The notes under the pieces were generated by a model, which saw nothing but the letters and a program-made list of their open reading frames with translations, did not search any database and was not told the origin of the DNA. The position numbers were made by a program, and so were the translations under genes. A DNA stretch of 9,735 bases from Candidatus Woesearchaeota archaeon (GTDB taxonomy: Archaea > Nanobdellota > Nanobdellia > Woesearchaeales > UBA10216): contig JAHFTU010000043.1 in assembly GCA_023269295.1 (NCBI GenBank), positions 1 through 9,735 of the forward strand, written 5' to 3'. Below, one piece after another: positions 1 to 5,733 of the stretch. The stretch's first letter is position 1. Every line of letters starts with the position of its first letter.

Positions 1-566
1 TACCTGATGAGCTGCTGCAGAATTGGAGCTACCTTAATGAAAAGAAAAGCGTTGAACAGCAGGTTTGTCCCTTCATACGGGATGTTCCATGCCAGGTCGC
101 CTCCCATCAGCAGGCTTAGTGTAAGCATAGTAAAATTATAGGCAGCGACAAGTGTTATGCCCAGCGTGGTTATATTTGCCGAGTTGAAAATCGCTGCTGC
201 CACAGCAATAATTGAAATGGTAAGCAGGGAGAGCGGCAGCTTCTCGTCAATCCTGCCGATAAGCACCTTCCCGAAAAAAGTGGACGCTATCCCAACGGCA
301 AGCCCGGGCAGCAGGCCGTGCGATGCAGCCACTAAAATAGTGGAGAGCTTGACAAGCTCGAAATTAACAGGAGCCCTGAAGTAATTGAAATAGTACGTTG
401 AAAAGGATGCGGCAAGAATCAGCAAAAGGACCATGAATGTAGTCTTGACAGGTATGCCAAAAAGAAGCGAGAATATCACAAGCCCGGCTATCGCCACGGC
501 TATCTTCTTGGTATTGCTGCGCAGGAAATCCGCGACCGCTTCCATTTTTGAAGTTGTATGCTCCAT
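1..566 (-). CDS. Multi-pass membrane protein, 3' end cut by window edge
   Basis: An open frame runs from ATG at 564-566 to the left edge: 188 residues are present, and the next codon begins TA, so the stop could be immediate. The product is very hydrophobic. About six membrane segments can be drawn (roughly residues 21-39, 42-60, 70-100, 111-129, 133-155 and 168-186), joined by short loops, one of them charged (GRIDEKL). The size and even spacing recall small S-component-like or other six-helix archaeal membrane proteins, but no family motif is recognisable, so no function is assigned. A second ATG lies at 543-545. The upstream one is preferred because a TTTAAA element lies about 24 bases before it, suggesting a leaderless or near-leaderless start. 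Another frame on the same strand (364-693) is open, but its product is not a coherent protein. Confidence 0.75.
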   Translation of the reverse strand, partial: MEHTTSKMEAVADFLRSNTKKIAVAIAGLVIFSLLFGIPVKTTFMVLLLILAASFSTYYFNYFRAPVNFELVKLSTILVAASHGLLPGLAVGIASTFFGKVLIGRIDEKLPLSLLTISIIAVAAAIFNSANITTLGITLVAAYNFTMLTLSLLMGGDLAWNIPYEGTNLLFNAFLFIKVAPILQQLIR

Positions 567-586
567 TGGCTACCGGCTTTTCAGGC

Positions 587-607
587 TTTAAACAGCCAAT
601 TAAATAC
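587..607 (-). promoter_or_regulatory. Candidate TATA elements for the membrane protein at 566
   Basis: On the minus strand two AT-rich archaeal TATA-like sites precede the gene: TTTAAA at 587-592, centred about 24 bases before the ATG, and GTATTTAATT at 598-607, which would leave a leader of about 10 bases. Which one is used cannot be told from the sequence. Confidence 0.4.
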
Positions 608-642
608 TTTTCCACTCTCTTTTTCAGCTCATGGCATTTTCG

Positions 643-670
643 GCACAAATCGGCGAAAGCCGATTTGTGC
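643..670. repeat. Perfect 12-bp inverted repeat with GAAA tetraloop
   Basis: Arm GCACAAATCGGC (643-654), loop GAAA (655-658) and arm GCCGATTTGTGC (659-670) pair perfectly. The GNRA-type loop closed by C-G would make a very stable RNA hairpin. It lies between the minus-strand gene at 566 and the tRNA, which diverge, so it is not in the place of a simple terminator. A second hairpin follows directly. Confidence 0.85.
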
Positions 671-688
671 AGTCGGCTCTCGCCGACT
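671..688. repeat. Perfect 7-bp inverted repeat, adjacent to the previous hairpin
   Basis: Arm AGTCGGC (671-677), loop TCTC (678-681) and arm GCCGACT (682-688). No base separates it from the 12-bp hairpin that ends at 670. Both stems end in CGGC/GCCG next to the loop, although the outer sequences differ. Confidence 0.8.
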
Positions 689-696
689 CGCATTGA

Positions 697-709
697 AAAA
701 CTTTATTAA
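697..709 (+). promoter_or_regulatory. TATA box for tRNA-Arg
   Basis: AAAAACTTTATTA at 697-709 is a good archaeal TATA element. Its centre lies about 32 bases before the first base of the mature tRNA at 736, so transcription would start near 728-732, leaving a short 5' leader for RNase P to remove. Confidence 0.6.
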
Positions 710-735
710 CAGTTGCCGAACCATGTTTCCCTCGT

Positions 736-857
736 GTGCCTGTAGCTCAGCCCGGAACAGAGCGAAGGGTTCCTAACCCTTAGGTCCAGGGTTCAAAATG
801 ACCTTTTTCGCAAAAACCTTATAAAACGAAAAAGGCTTGAAAGTCCCTGCAGGCACG
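736..857 (+). tRNA. tRNA-Arg (anticodon CCT) with an intron in the T-loop
   Basis: The cloverleaf is complete once a 46-base insert is removed. The acceptor stem GTGCCTG (736-742) pairs fully with CAGGCAC (850-856), and G857 is the discriminator; CCA is not encoded. The D stem is GCTC/GAGC (745-748/760-763), with GG in the loop. The anticodon stem is AAGGG/CCCTT (765-769/777-781) around loop TTCCTAA, which puts anticodon CCT at 772-774 and reads AGG codons. The variable loop has 5 bases (782-786). The T stem is CAGGG (787-791) with CCCTG (845-849); the T-loop starts TTCAA at 792 and is interrupted. AGG is the main arginine codon of neighbouring genes such as ychF (10 of 13), so this tRNA should be heavily used. 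Confidence 0.9.
798..843 (+). other. 46-base tRNA intron, T-loop position 59/60
   Basis: Removing 798-843 gives the classic T-loop TTCAAAT; removing 797-842 instead gives TTCAAGT, so the exact junction is uncertain by one base. The insert forms a strong inner helix, CCTTTTTCG (802-810) with CGAAAAAGG (827-835), 9 perfect pairs with a 16-base loop. TTCAA (792-796) can pair with TTGAA (837-841) as the middle helix, and AGT (842-844) forms a 3-base bulge against the T stem. The 5' bulge (797-801, opposite C836) is larger than the canonical 3 bases. This is a relaxed form of the bulge-helix-bulge cut by the archaeal splicing endonuclease. Confidence 0.8.
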
Positions 858-898
858 CTTATGCTTCCGTAGCCAAGTTACAAAAGAGGAACAGCTCG

Positions 899-1966
899 AT
901 GAAGAAAAATTTGCTGACGCCGATTGCGTCCCTTGTCTTTGGCATCGCGCTTTTTGCACTTATTGTGAAATATGCCGGCCTGCAGAACATCATAAGCTCT
1001 GTGAAGCAGTTCTCGCCAAGCTACATGGTGCCATTCCTGGCGGTTACGCTTGGGCTTTTCGCGGCAGCAACTTACAGGTGGAAGGTTGTGCTTGACGGCG
1101 AAGGCGCCCATGTGCCTTTCCTGGCGCTGTTAAAGTACAAGCTGATGGTTTTCAGCATAAATTACCTGACGCCTGTAGCGAGGCTGGGAGGAGAGCCGCT
1201 TAAGGTCATGCTTCTCAGAAGCCAGCACGTAAAGTCATCAAAATCCTTTGCGTCCATAATACTGGACAACTTCATAGGAATTGGCTTTGATGCAGTCCTC
1301 GGAGGCACGCTACTTATTTTCGTTTTCTTCACTTCCTCGCTCCTGCCCCTGAAAACGCGCGAGCTTCTACTTGTGACAGGCATATTGGCACTGGCTGCCG
1401 TGGCTGTTGCTTACTTTGCCCTTATTAAGAAGAAAGGAATTTTCTCATCCACGCTCGATTTTGCAGGCATACTCGCAAAAGTCGCAGGGAAAAAATTTTT
1501 CATCACACTGCAAAAAAAGGTGGCCGCTGCCGAATTCTACATAAGAAACACGCTCATGAAGAAGCCCAAGCAGGTGCTCCTTGTCTCTTTCTACGCGGCG
1601 CTTGGCTGGCCCCTTTCAATACTGCAATACAAGTTTGCGCTGCTCATGCTCGGGGCGGATGCTTCGTTTGCGCAGATAGTGGTGATCATAGCGGTAATGA
1701 CACTGACAACACTTCTGCCGATACCCGCAGCGCTGGGAGTGCAGGAAGCAGGGCAGTTCACTGTTTTCAAGCTTTTAGGGCAGAACCCGCATCTCGGGAT
1801 AGCTCTCTCTTTTGTCATCCGCCTTAAGGACGTGATTCTGCTTCACCTCTCGCTGGGCTCACTTTCGCTTGAAGGGTTTAGCTTTCTGAAGATGCTAAAA
1901 AAGAAAATTTACAAAGCCCTTAACAACGGCAAAAAAGAAAGACGAAGGAAAAAGAGAAAAAAGTAA
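899..1966 (+). CDS. Flippase-like membrane protein (LPG synthase TM / AglD-type family)
   Basis: A 355-residue integral membrane protein of the lysylphosphatidylglycerol-synthase transmembrane family (UPF0104; flippase-like domain), which in archaea includes AglD-type proteins of lipid-linked sugar transfer. About eight membrane segments are visible. Two family signatures are present: N-x-L-T-P-V-A-R-x-G-G-E at about residues 88-99, and the Pro/Gly-rich LPIPAALGVQEAG at about 273-285, which lies between the last two long hydrophobic stretches. The size is normal for the family. The C-terminus is a very basic cytosolic tail (KKERRRKKRKK). The ATG at 899 is preceded by GAGG at 886-889 with about 9 bases between, a usable Shine-Dalgarno site. 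It stands alone on this strand, 41 bases after the tRNA. The exact substrate (lipid, lipid-sugar or aminoacyl-lipid) cannot be deduced; the soluble LPG-synthase domain is absent, so it is not MprF. Confidence 0.85.
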   Translation: MKKNLLTPIASLVFGIALFALIVKYAGLQNIISSVKQFSPSYMVPFLAVTLGLFAAATYRWKVVLDGEGAHVPFLALLKYKLMVFSINYLTPVARLGGEPLKVMLLRSQHVKSSKSFASIILDNFIGIGFDAVLGGTLLIFVFFTSSLLPLKTRELLLVTGILALAAVAVAYFALIKKKGIFSSTLDFAGILAKVAGKKFFITLQKKVAAAEFYIRNTLMKKPKQVLLVSFYAALGWPLSILQYKFALLMLGADASFAQIVVIIAVMTLTTLLPIPAALGVQEAGQFTVFKLLGQNPHLGIALSFVIRLKDVILLHLSLGSLSLEGFSFLKMLKKKIYKALNNGKKERRRKKRKK

Positions 1967-1984
1967 ATAAGCCCGCAAATGTAC

Positions 1985-2009
1985 CTGGCAGGTTATTGGC
2001 TGCTGCCAG
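1985..2009. terminator. Hairpin between convergent genes
   Basis: CTGGCAG (1985-1991) and CTGCCAG (2003-2009) form a perfect 7-bp stem with an 11-base loop in the 48-base gap between two convergent genes. The position suits a bidirectional 3'-end structure. Archaeal termination relies mainly on U-tracts, and there is no long T-run beside this stem, so the role is inferred from position. Confidence 0.45.
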
Positions 2010-2014
2010 CCCCC

Positions 2015-2605
2015 TTATATGAATTCCAAGTTCTCGTGGAACGATTCCTCTTCCGGCTGCCACGTCTTCATCTCCAGATACCTCTTGACGGCTGCCTGGA
2101 ACTTGTAGGCGTCCTGGTAAATTATCTTGCGGTTCTCCTCAAGGTTCTTCTTAATCAGCCTGGTCCTGAACCAGTAGTCAAAATACTTCAGGACAGGAGT
2201 TTTTGTAAGGTCTTGCACATCAATGTAAGGCTTTACCGTGATTCTCAGCTCAGCGTGCTGGACCTTCTCTTTCTTGCCCTCCCGCATTATTTCCTTGTCA
2301 GTCATCTGGAAAGCCCAGAAGTCAAGGTCAATGTGGTGTGCATAGAACTTTGAGCCGGCTGTTCCTGTCATCACAGGCAGCTTCTTCGCGCGCCACCACC
2401 ACCTCACCTCGCGCTCATTGGCATTGAAATGGGTGCCGTTTTTTACCATGTAAAGAACCTCGCCTGATGACTCGAGGGCAATGTCGCCTTTGTCATCAGT
2501 ATACTCGTTCTCCATGAACCACTTGTGCATAAACCTGTAGAGCGAAAGCAGCACGAACAGGTCCTTGTACACTATCTCAAGCGGCGGAAGCGAAATCCTC
2601 GGCAT
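2015..2605 (-). CDS. Unrecognised 196-residue charged, aromatic-rich protein
   Basis: I do not recognise a family. With the ATG at 2603-2605 the protein has 196 residues, no signal peptide and no membrane segment. It is rich in Trp, Tyr, Phe and Lys, and contains a striking WWWR cluster followed by a Gly/Thr turn (MTGTAG) and an HHIDLDFW segment, so the middle part looks like a compact beta-rich fold. The last third is helical and basic (KYFDYWFRTRLIKKNLEE). On this strand AGGTG ends 5 bases before that ATG, a good Shine-Dalgarno site. A GTG two codons upstream (2609-2611) overlaps that site and is less likely. It converges with the flippase gene and diverges from the proteasome-like gene. 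Codon use is like that of the neighbouring resident genes. Confidence 0.75.
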   Translation of the reverse strand: MPRISLPPLEIVYKDLFVLLSLYRFMHKWFMENEYTDDKGDIALESSGEVLYMVKNGTHFNANEREVRWWWRAKKLPVMTGTAGSKFYAHHIDLDFWAFQMTDKEIMREGKKEKVQHAELRITVKPYIDVQDLTKTPVLKYFDYWFRTRLIKKNLEENRKIIYQDAYKFQAAVKRYLEMKTWQPEEESFHENLEFI

Positions 2606-2641
2606 GAACACACCTTTTTGATTCAGTCAAATGCAATCGTG

Positions 2642-2684
2642 ACGGCTATAACTAATTTAACGGCACAACCGCTGTCATAGCCGT
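2642..2684. repeat. 8-bp inverted repeat ACGGCTAT / ATAGCCGT
   Basis: ACGGCTAT (2642-2649) and ATAGCCGT (2677-2684) are perfect inverted copies 27 bases apart. The left copy touches the presumed TATA region of the minus-strand gene at 2605, so the pair could be operator half-sites or the stem of a long-loop hairpin. Confidence 0.4.
2648..2659 (-). promoter_or_regulatory. Candidate TATA box for the 2605 minus gene
   Basis: The minus strand reads AAATTAGTTATA here. Its centre is about 48 bases before the ATG at 2605, giving a leader of roughly 20 bases that would contain the AGGTG ribosome site. The two signals therefore agree. Confidence 0.4.
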
Positions 2685-2805
2685 AGCTCAAAAATTCCTC
2701 AATGTTCTTAATATATTAAAACCTATACTGGAATACTGTTATTGTGGTTCTTGCTATATAAGCTTTGCGGGTTCAACTTGTTTCAATTTGGTATGCTAAG
2801 CAAAA
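2685..2805. other. AT-rich intergenic stretch with extra TATA-like sites
   Basis: No coding frame is convincing here. The stretch holds TTAATATATTAA (2708-2719, palindromic) and CTATATAAG (2754-2762), both able to act as TATA boxes but too far from the gene at 2838 for a leaderless start. AAGCTTTGC (2760-2768) and GCAAAACTT (2800-2808) are inverted copies with one mismatch. A short untranslated RNA or an alternative longer leader is possible but not shown. Confidence 0.35.
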
Positions 2806-2814
2806 CTTTATATA
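2806..2814 (+). promoter_or_regulatory. TATA box for the proteasome-like gene
   Basis: CTTTATATA at 2806-2814 is a near-ideal archaeal TATA box. Its centre lies 28 bases before the ATG at 2838, so the transcript should begin at or within a few bases of the start codon. No Shine-Dalgarno site is present, which agrees with leaderless translation. Confidence 0.75.
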
Positions 2815-2837
2815 GAAGTCACTACTAATAAGAGACT

Positions 2838-3839
2838 ATGACTATAGTGGTTGGGGCCCATGGCAGGACTGCCGATTTGGAATTCATAGTCCTCTGCACT
2901 GATAGCAGAGGCACAATTCCGGATAAACAACCAATAACTGCGCAAAAGATTTTCAGGGCAGGCGATTACTTTGTGGCTGGCACAGGCAACCTCCATCTCG
3001 TTCAAATGGCCGCAGACTACGCAGACAGGGTTTCAATATCTCCTCCAAGCACAGCTCAAGTAATTGAACATGTAATTACGCCGCTAAATAGCTACGTGTG
3101 GAACATGCTTACACCTGAGCAGCGCGATGCCTCTAAAACAAATATTGTGATCGCCGGGCCAAAGAGAGATAAAATGGGTTTCGCGACCGAAGGCTTAGGT
3201 TTATACTGTATCGGCTGGGAGCACATACTGAATGGCGAAGCGCCGAAGTCTGTCCCCCATAATTACGTTCTTGAAGGCTCCGGAAGGTTGGCTGTTGAGC
3301 AAGAAGTCCGGCAAAGACAGGAAAGCAGCAAAGCTCCTGCCCAGATTCAGGATGTTGTGGAAGCTTTTTTGGATGTTTATCATAAGGCAATTGTGGCAGC
3401 GCGTGATCCAGGAGTGGATTGGAATTTGCAGTTTGCGCTGCAGACGTTTTCGCGGTGTACCTTTAGCAAACACCTTTTACTGCCTTCAGAGTTACTGGGA
3501 GATTATCCTCTAACTGGAGCTGAAGATTATCTCAAACTGTTCATCGGAAAAAGATTTTCAGACAAAGGAATAGAAACTCAGGACAATTTTAAAACAGAAG
3601 CTAATTTGATGATCTCATTTTATGAAATGCTAATGAATCAGCTAGCCGCGATAATTTTAAGAAGGCAAGATCCGGCTCTATTCTTAGGAGTGCATGCAGC
3701 GCCAAAATATGAAGAGGTCATGAGGCAAGCATCGGAAACCATAACCGCTTTAGCTTCAGGCAATCTGCCAATAATCCGAGAAACCGTTAATGCTGGCAAG
3801 GGAGTCTGGATTAGCCGCAACTCCTCAAAGCCTTTTTAA
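2838..3839 (+). CDS. Stand-alone proteasome-like Ntn hydrolase with C-terminal extension
   Basis: A 333-residue protein whose first ~205 residues follow the proteasome beta-subunit pattern. It begins M-T-I-V-V-G: Thr2 becomes N-terminal once Met is removed, with no propeptide. TDSRGT (21-26) matches the beta-subunit segment holding Asp17, and Lys37 in QKIF matches the catalytic Lys33. AGTGN (47-51) follows as in the AG-x-x-GD turn. Later, EGSG (146-149) and ARDPG (188-192) stand where proteasomes have GSG and the Asp166 region, with similar spacing. Residues ~206-333 are a mostly helical extension absent from normal beta subunits (about 200 residues). No membrane segment is seen. Relatives could be Anbu, connectase (DUF2121) or an undescribed family; whether it cuts, ligates or deamidates is unknown. 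Arginine codons (6 AGG, 5 AGA, 6 CGN) differ from ychF next door. The leaderless start is set by the TATA box at 2806. Confidence 0.8.
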   Translation: MTIVVGAHGRTADLEFIVLCTDSRGTIPDKQPITAQKIFRAGDYFVAGTGNLHLVQMAADYADRVSISPPSTAQVIEHVITPLNSYVWNMLTPEQRDASKTNIVIAGPKRDKMGFATEGLGLYCIGWEHILNGEAPKSVPHNYVLEGSGRLAVEQEVRQRQESSKAPAQIQDVVEAFLDVYHKAIVAARDPGVDWNLQFALQTFSRCTFSKHLLLPSELLGDYPLTGAEDYLKLFIGKRFSDKGIETQDNFKTEANLMISFYEMLMNQLAAIILRRQDPALFLGVHAAPKYEEVMRQASETITALASGNLPIIRETVNAGKGVWISRNSSKPF

Positions 3840-3843
3840 ATTA
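3833..3843 (+). promoter_or_regulatory. TATA box for the YchF-family gene, overlapping the previous stop codon
   Basis: TTTTTAAATTA at 3833-3843 is centred about 25 bases before the ATG at 3863 and overlaps the last codons of the preceding gene. The 23-base gap has no Shine-Dalgarno site, so a leaderless start from this box is likely, with some read-through from upstream possible. Confidence 0.55.
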
Positions 3844-3862
3844 GCCAGATTACCAACCAACT

Positions 3863-5062
3863 ATGTTACTCGGCCTCGTTGGAAAGCCATCCTGTGGAAA
3901 AAGCACTTTCTTCAAGGCACTTACGCTCGCTGAAGTAGCAATAGCTTCCTACCCGTTCACCACCATAAAGCCGAACAGGGGAGCAGGCCACGCCAGGATT
4001 AAGTGCGTTGACACAGAATTCAATGCACAGTGCAACCCAAGGGAAGGATTCTGCATTGAGCACAACAGGTTTGTGCCGGTAGAGATCCTTGATGTTGCAG
4101 GGCTTGTGCCAGGAGCCCACGAGGGCAAGGGCCTTGGCAACCAGTTCCTTGACGACCTGAGGCAGGCGGATGCGCTGATTCACGTTGTTGATGCTTCCGG
4201 CAGCGCGAATGAAAAAGGCGAGATTGACAAGCCGGGAAGCCATGACCCTGCAAACGACGTGAGGTTCCTTGAAGAAGAGATTGACTTATGGTATTTTGGG
4301 CTGCTCAGGAAGTCGTGGGAAAAGTTTGCAAAGATAACAGCACTGGAGCACAAAAAAGTTGCAGAAGCAATAGCAAAGCAGTTTTCCGGGCTTGGCGGAA
4401 CACAGGCAGCGGTTGAGAAGCTGATTGAAGAGCTAAAACTGGACGCCGAGAGCCCAATCAAGTGGACAGAGGAAGAGCTCAAGGCCTTTGCCATCGCGCT
4501 CAGGAGAAGAACCAAGCCGATGCTGATAGCCGCAAACAAGTGTGACCTGCCGACAGCTGCCGGGAACATTAAGAAACTCCAGCAGGAATTCCCTGATTAC
4601 AAGATAATTCCGTGCAGCGCAGATGCCGAGCTGACTCTTAAAATGGCGGCAAAGGCAGGGCTAATCAAATACGTTCCGGGCGACAAGGAATTTAAAATAA
4701 TTAATGAATCGCAGCTGCAGCCGCAACAGCTGAAAGCGCTTGATTTTATCAAAGCAAACGTTTTGGATGCTTACGGCAGCACTGGCGTGCAGCAGGCTTT
4801 CAATGCCGCGCTGTTTGACCTCCTTGGCTACATTGCAATATTTCCTGGAGGGGTGAACAAGCTCTCAGACCAGTTTGGCAGGGTGCTGCCCGACTGCTTC
4901 CTCATGCCGCCAGGCACCACAGCGCTGGACTTTGCGTTCAAGCTGCACACTGACTTCGGCAAAAATTTTATTCGGGCTATTGACGTGAAGAAGAAAATCC
5001 CTGTCGGGAAAGAGCACGTGCTGCAGAACAGGGATGTTGTGGAGATTGTGAGCGGGAAATGA
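3863..5062 (+). CDS. Archaeal OBG/YchF-type GTPase with C-terminal TGS domain
   Basis: A 399-residue TRAFAC-class GTPase of the COG0012 (YchF/OBG) group, close to the usual archaeal length. The G motifs are complete: P-loop GKPSCGKS (residues 7-14), G2 SYPFTTIKPNRG (~29-40), G3 DVAG (77-80) running into the OBG-type glycine-rich LVPGAHEGKGLGNQF, G4 NKCD (225-228) and G5 CSAD (251-254). Residues ~105-215 contain the helical insertion typical of the family, and the last ~70 residues form a TGS domain (ending RDVVEIVSGK), which binds RNA or the ribosome. NKCD predicts guanine specificity, unlike bacterial YchF and human OLA1, which carry NxxE and prefer ATP. Known relatives bind ribosomes and act in translation. 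Arginine codons are 10 AGG, 2 AGA and 1 CGG, the resident style. The stop overlaps the next gene's ATG by 4 bases. Confidence 0.92.
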   Translation: MLLGLVGKPSCGKSTFFKALTLAEVAIASYPFTTIKPNRGAGHARIKCVDTEFNAQCNPREGFCIEHNRFVPVEILDVAGLVPGAHEGKGLGNQFLDDLRQADALIHVVDASGSANEKGEIDKPGSHDPANDVRFLEEEIDLWYFGLLRKSWEKFAKITALEHKKVAEAIAKQFSGLGGTQAAVEKLIEELKLDAESPIKWTEEELKAFAIALRRRTKPMLIAANKCDLPTAAGNIKKLQQEFPDYKIIPCSADAELTLKMAAKAGLIKYVPGDKEFKIINESQLQPQQLKALDFIKANVLDAYGSTGVQQAFNAALFDLLGYIAIFPGGVNKLSDQFGRVLPDCFLMPPGTTALDFAFKLHTDFGKNFIRAIDVKKKIPVGKEHVLQNRDVVEIVSGK

Positions 5063-5613
5063 CTGCCCCAAATGCGAATTTAGAAGAAAGAGTAGTTTCG
5101 CGCACTATTAAAAGGTACGTTCGAGGCTTAACAGAGAGACTTCTCAATGAGGAAAACAGCGCATACACTGCAGGGATTCGTCATATTATAAGCAACGAAT
5201 ACACGCGACTTACGAACGATGGCAGCATAAGAAGCCTGCCACAAAGTCCAAACTACGCGCATGCATTGGCAGCTATGCGAGAGAAGGCGGTAAATCTTGC
5301 ACCGGATCTCATAGCAAGCTACCGCCGCTGTATACAAAATGGGGGAAAGGCTGCTAGGTTGCTTAAGTCTGGTGAAATGCGGTTTATCATCAGGACGGGC
5401 TTAGGTTTTTTAACCATGGGTGGGGTTTATTTAGCTTCTGGAAATCTTGCTTTAGCCACAATCGCAGGCTTAGTTGCATGGTCCGGTTCAGGGTTAGGTT
5501 TAGACTATCTGGCCAAGCTAGCTAACCGCGAAGCGCTAAATGTAAGGAGAAACTTTGAAGACGCTCTCAAGGCCGAATTTTACAATACGTTACGGGGTGG
5601 TAAGAGCAGCTAG
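5059..5613 (+). CDS. Unrecognised small protein with a two-helix membrane hairpin
   Basis: A 184-residue protein of unknown family. Residues 1-107 are charged and mainly helical. Residues ~109-127 and ~129-149 are two hydrophobic Gly/Ala-rich segments separated by a very short turn, forming a membrane hairpin. The last 35 residues are charged again, so both ends would lie on the same side of the membrane, probably the cytosol. The ATG overlaps the ychF stop as ATGA, which implies coupled translation, yet codon use is unlike ychF: 10 of 18 arginines are CGN and TTA leucines are common. The 3' end overlaps by 24 bases a short minus-strand ORF (5590-5733). The overlap with ychF may reflect a chance insertion rather than a shared function. 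Confidence 0.7.
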   Translation: MTAPNANLEERVVSRTIKRYVRGLTERLLNEENSAYTAGIRHIISNEYTRLTNDGSIRSLPQSPNYAHALAAMREKAVNLAPDLIASYRRCIQNGGKAARLLKSGEMRFIIRTGLGFLTMGGVYLASGNLALATIAGLVAWSGSGLGLDYLAKLANREALNVRRNFEDALKAEFYNTLRGGKSS

Positions 5614-5733
5614 CTCCCAAGTCTTGATGCCCTTCTTCTTCGCCTCATCGCTCTCTTTGACTGCAGCCCTCATTTCAGAGTTTCTGAGTATGCCTACCTC
5701 TTCAAGAAGTGCATCATACTCTCTTTTTGGCAT
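5590..5733 (-). CDS. Short RelB-like antitoxin ORF without an adjacent toxin
   Basis: A 47-residue frame from ATG (5731-5733) to TAA (5590-5592). The sequence, with LLEEVGILRNSEM early and AKKKGIKTWEL late, resembles the short RelB-type antitoxins common in archaea, whose pattern is an acidic helix, an 'IL-NsE' segment and a 'kGk-t-eel' toxin-binding tail. It begins 28 bases after the hicA stop on the same strand and may be read in the same transcript. No strong ribosome site is visible. A RelE-type toxin would be expected directly downstream, but that place is taken by the end of the oppositely oriented gene 5059-5613, which it overlaps by 24 bases. It may therefore be an orphan or a remnant. 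The plus-strand frame over the same bases (5555-5761) is its shadow. Confidence 0.55.
   Translation of the reverse strand: MPKREYDALLEEVGILRNSEMRAAVKESDEAKKKGIKTWELAALTTP

Noticed and set aside
643..688. Treating the double hairpin as a CRISPR fragment
   Set aside because: The stems are not repeated with spacers, no direct repeat of 24-37 bases is present, and no cas gene is in the window.
364..693. 109-residue minus-strand open frame over the start of the membrane-protein gene
   Set aside because: It runs through both perfect hairpins and overlaps a frame that encodes a coherent multi-pass membrane protein; its own product is of random composition and lacks a start signal.
899..1966. MprF/LPG synthase
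   Set aside because: Only the transmembrane flippase-like part is present; the aminoacyl-transferase domain of MprF is missing.
3863..5062. Naming the OBG-type protein as the ATP-specific YchF/OLA1
   Set aside because: The G4 motif is NKCD, the guanine-specific form, not NxxE, so an ATPase label would be unsupported.
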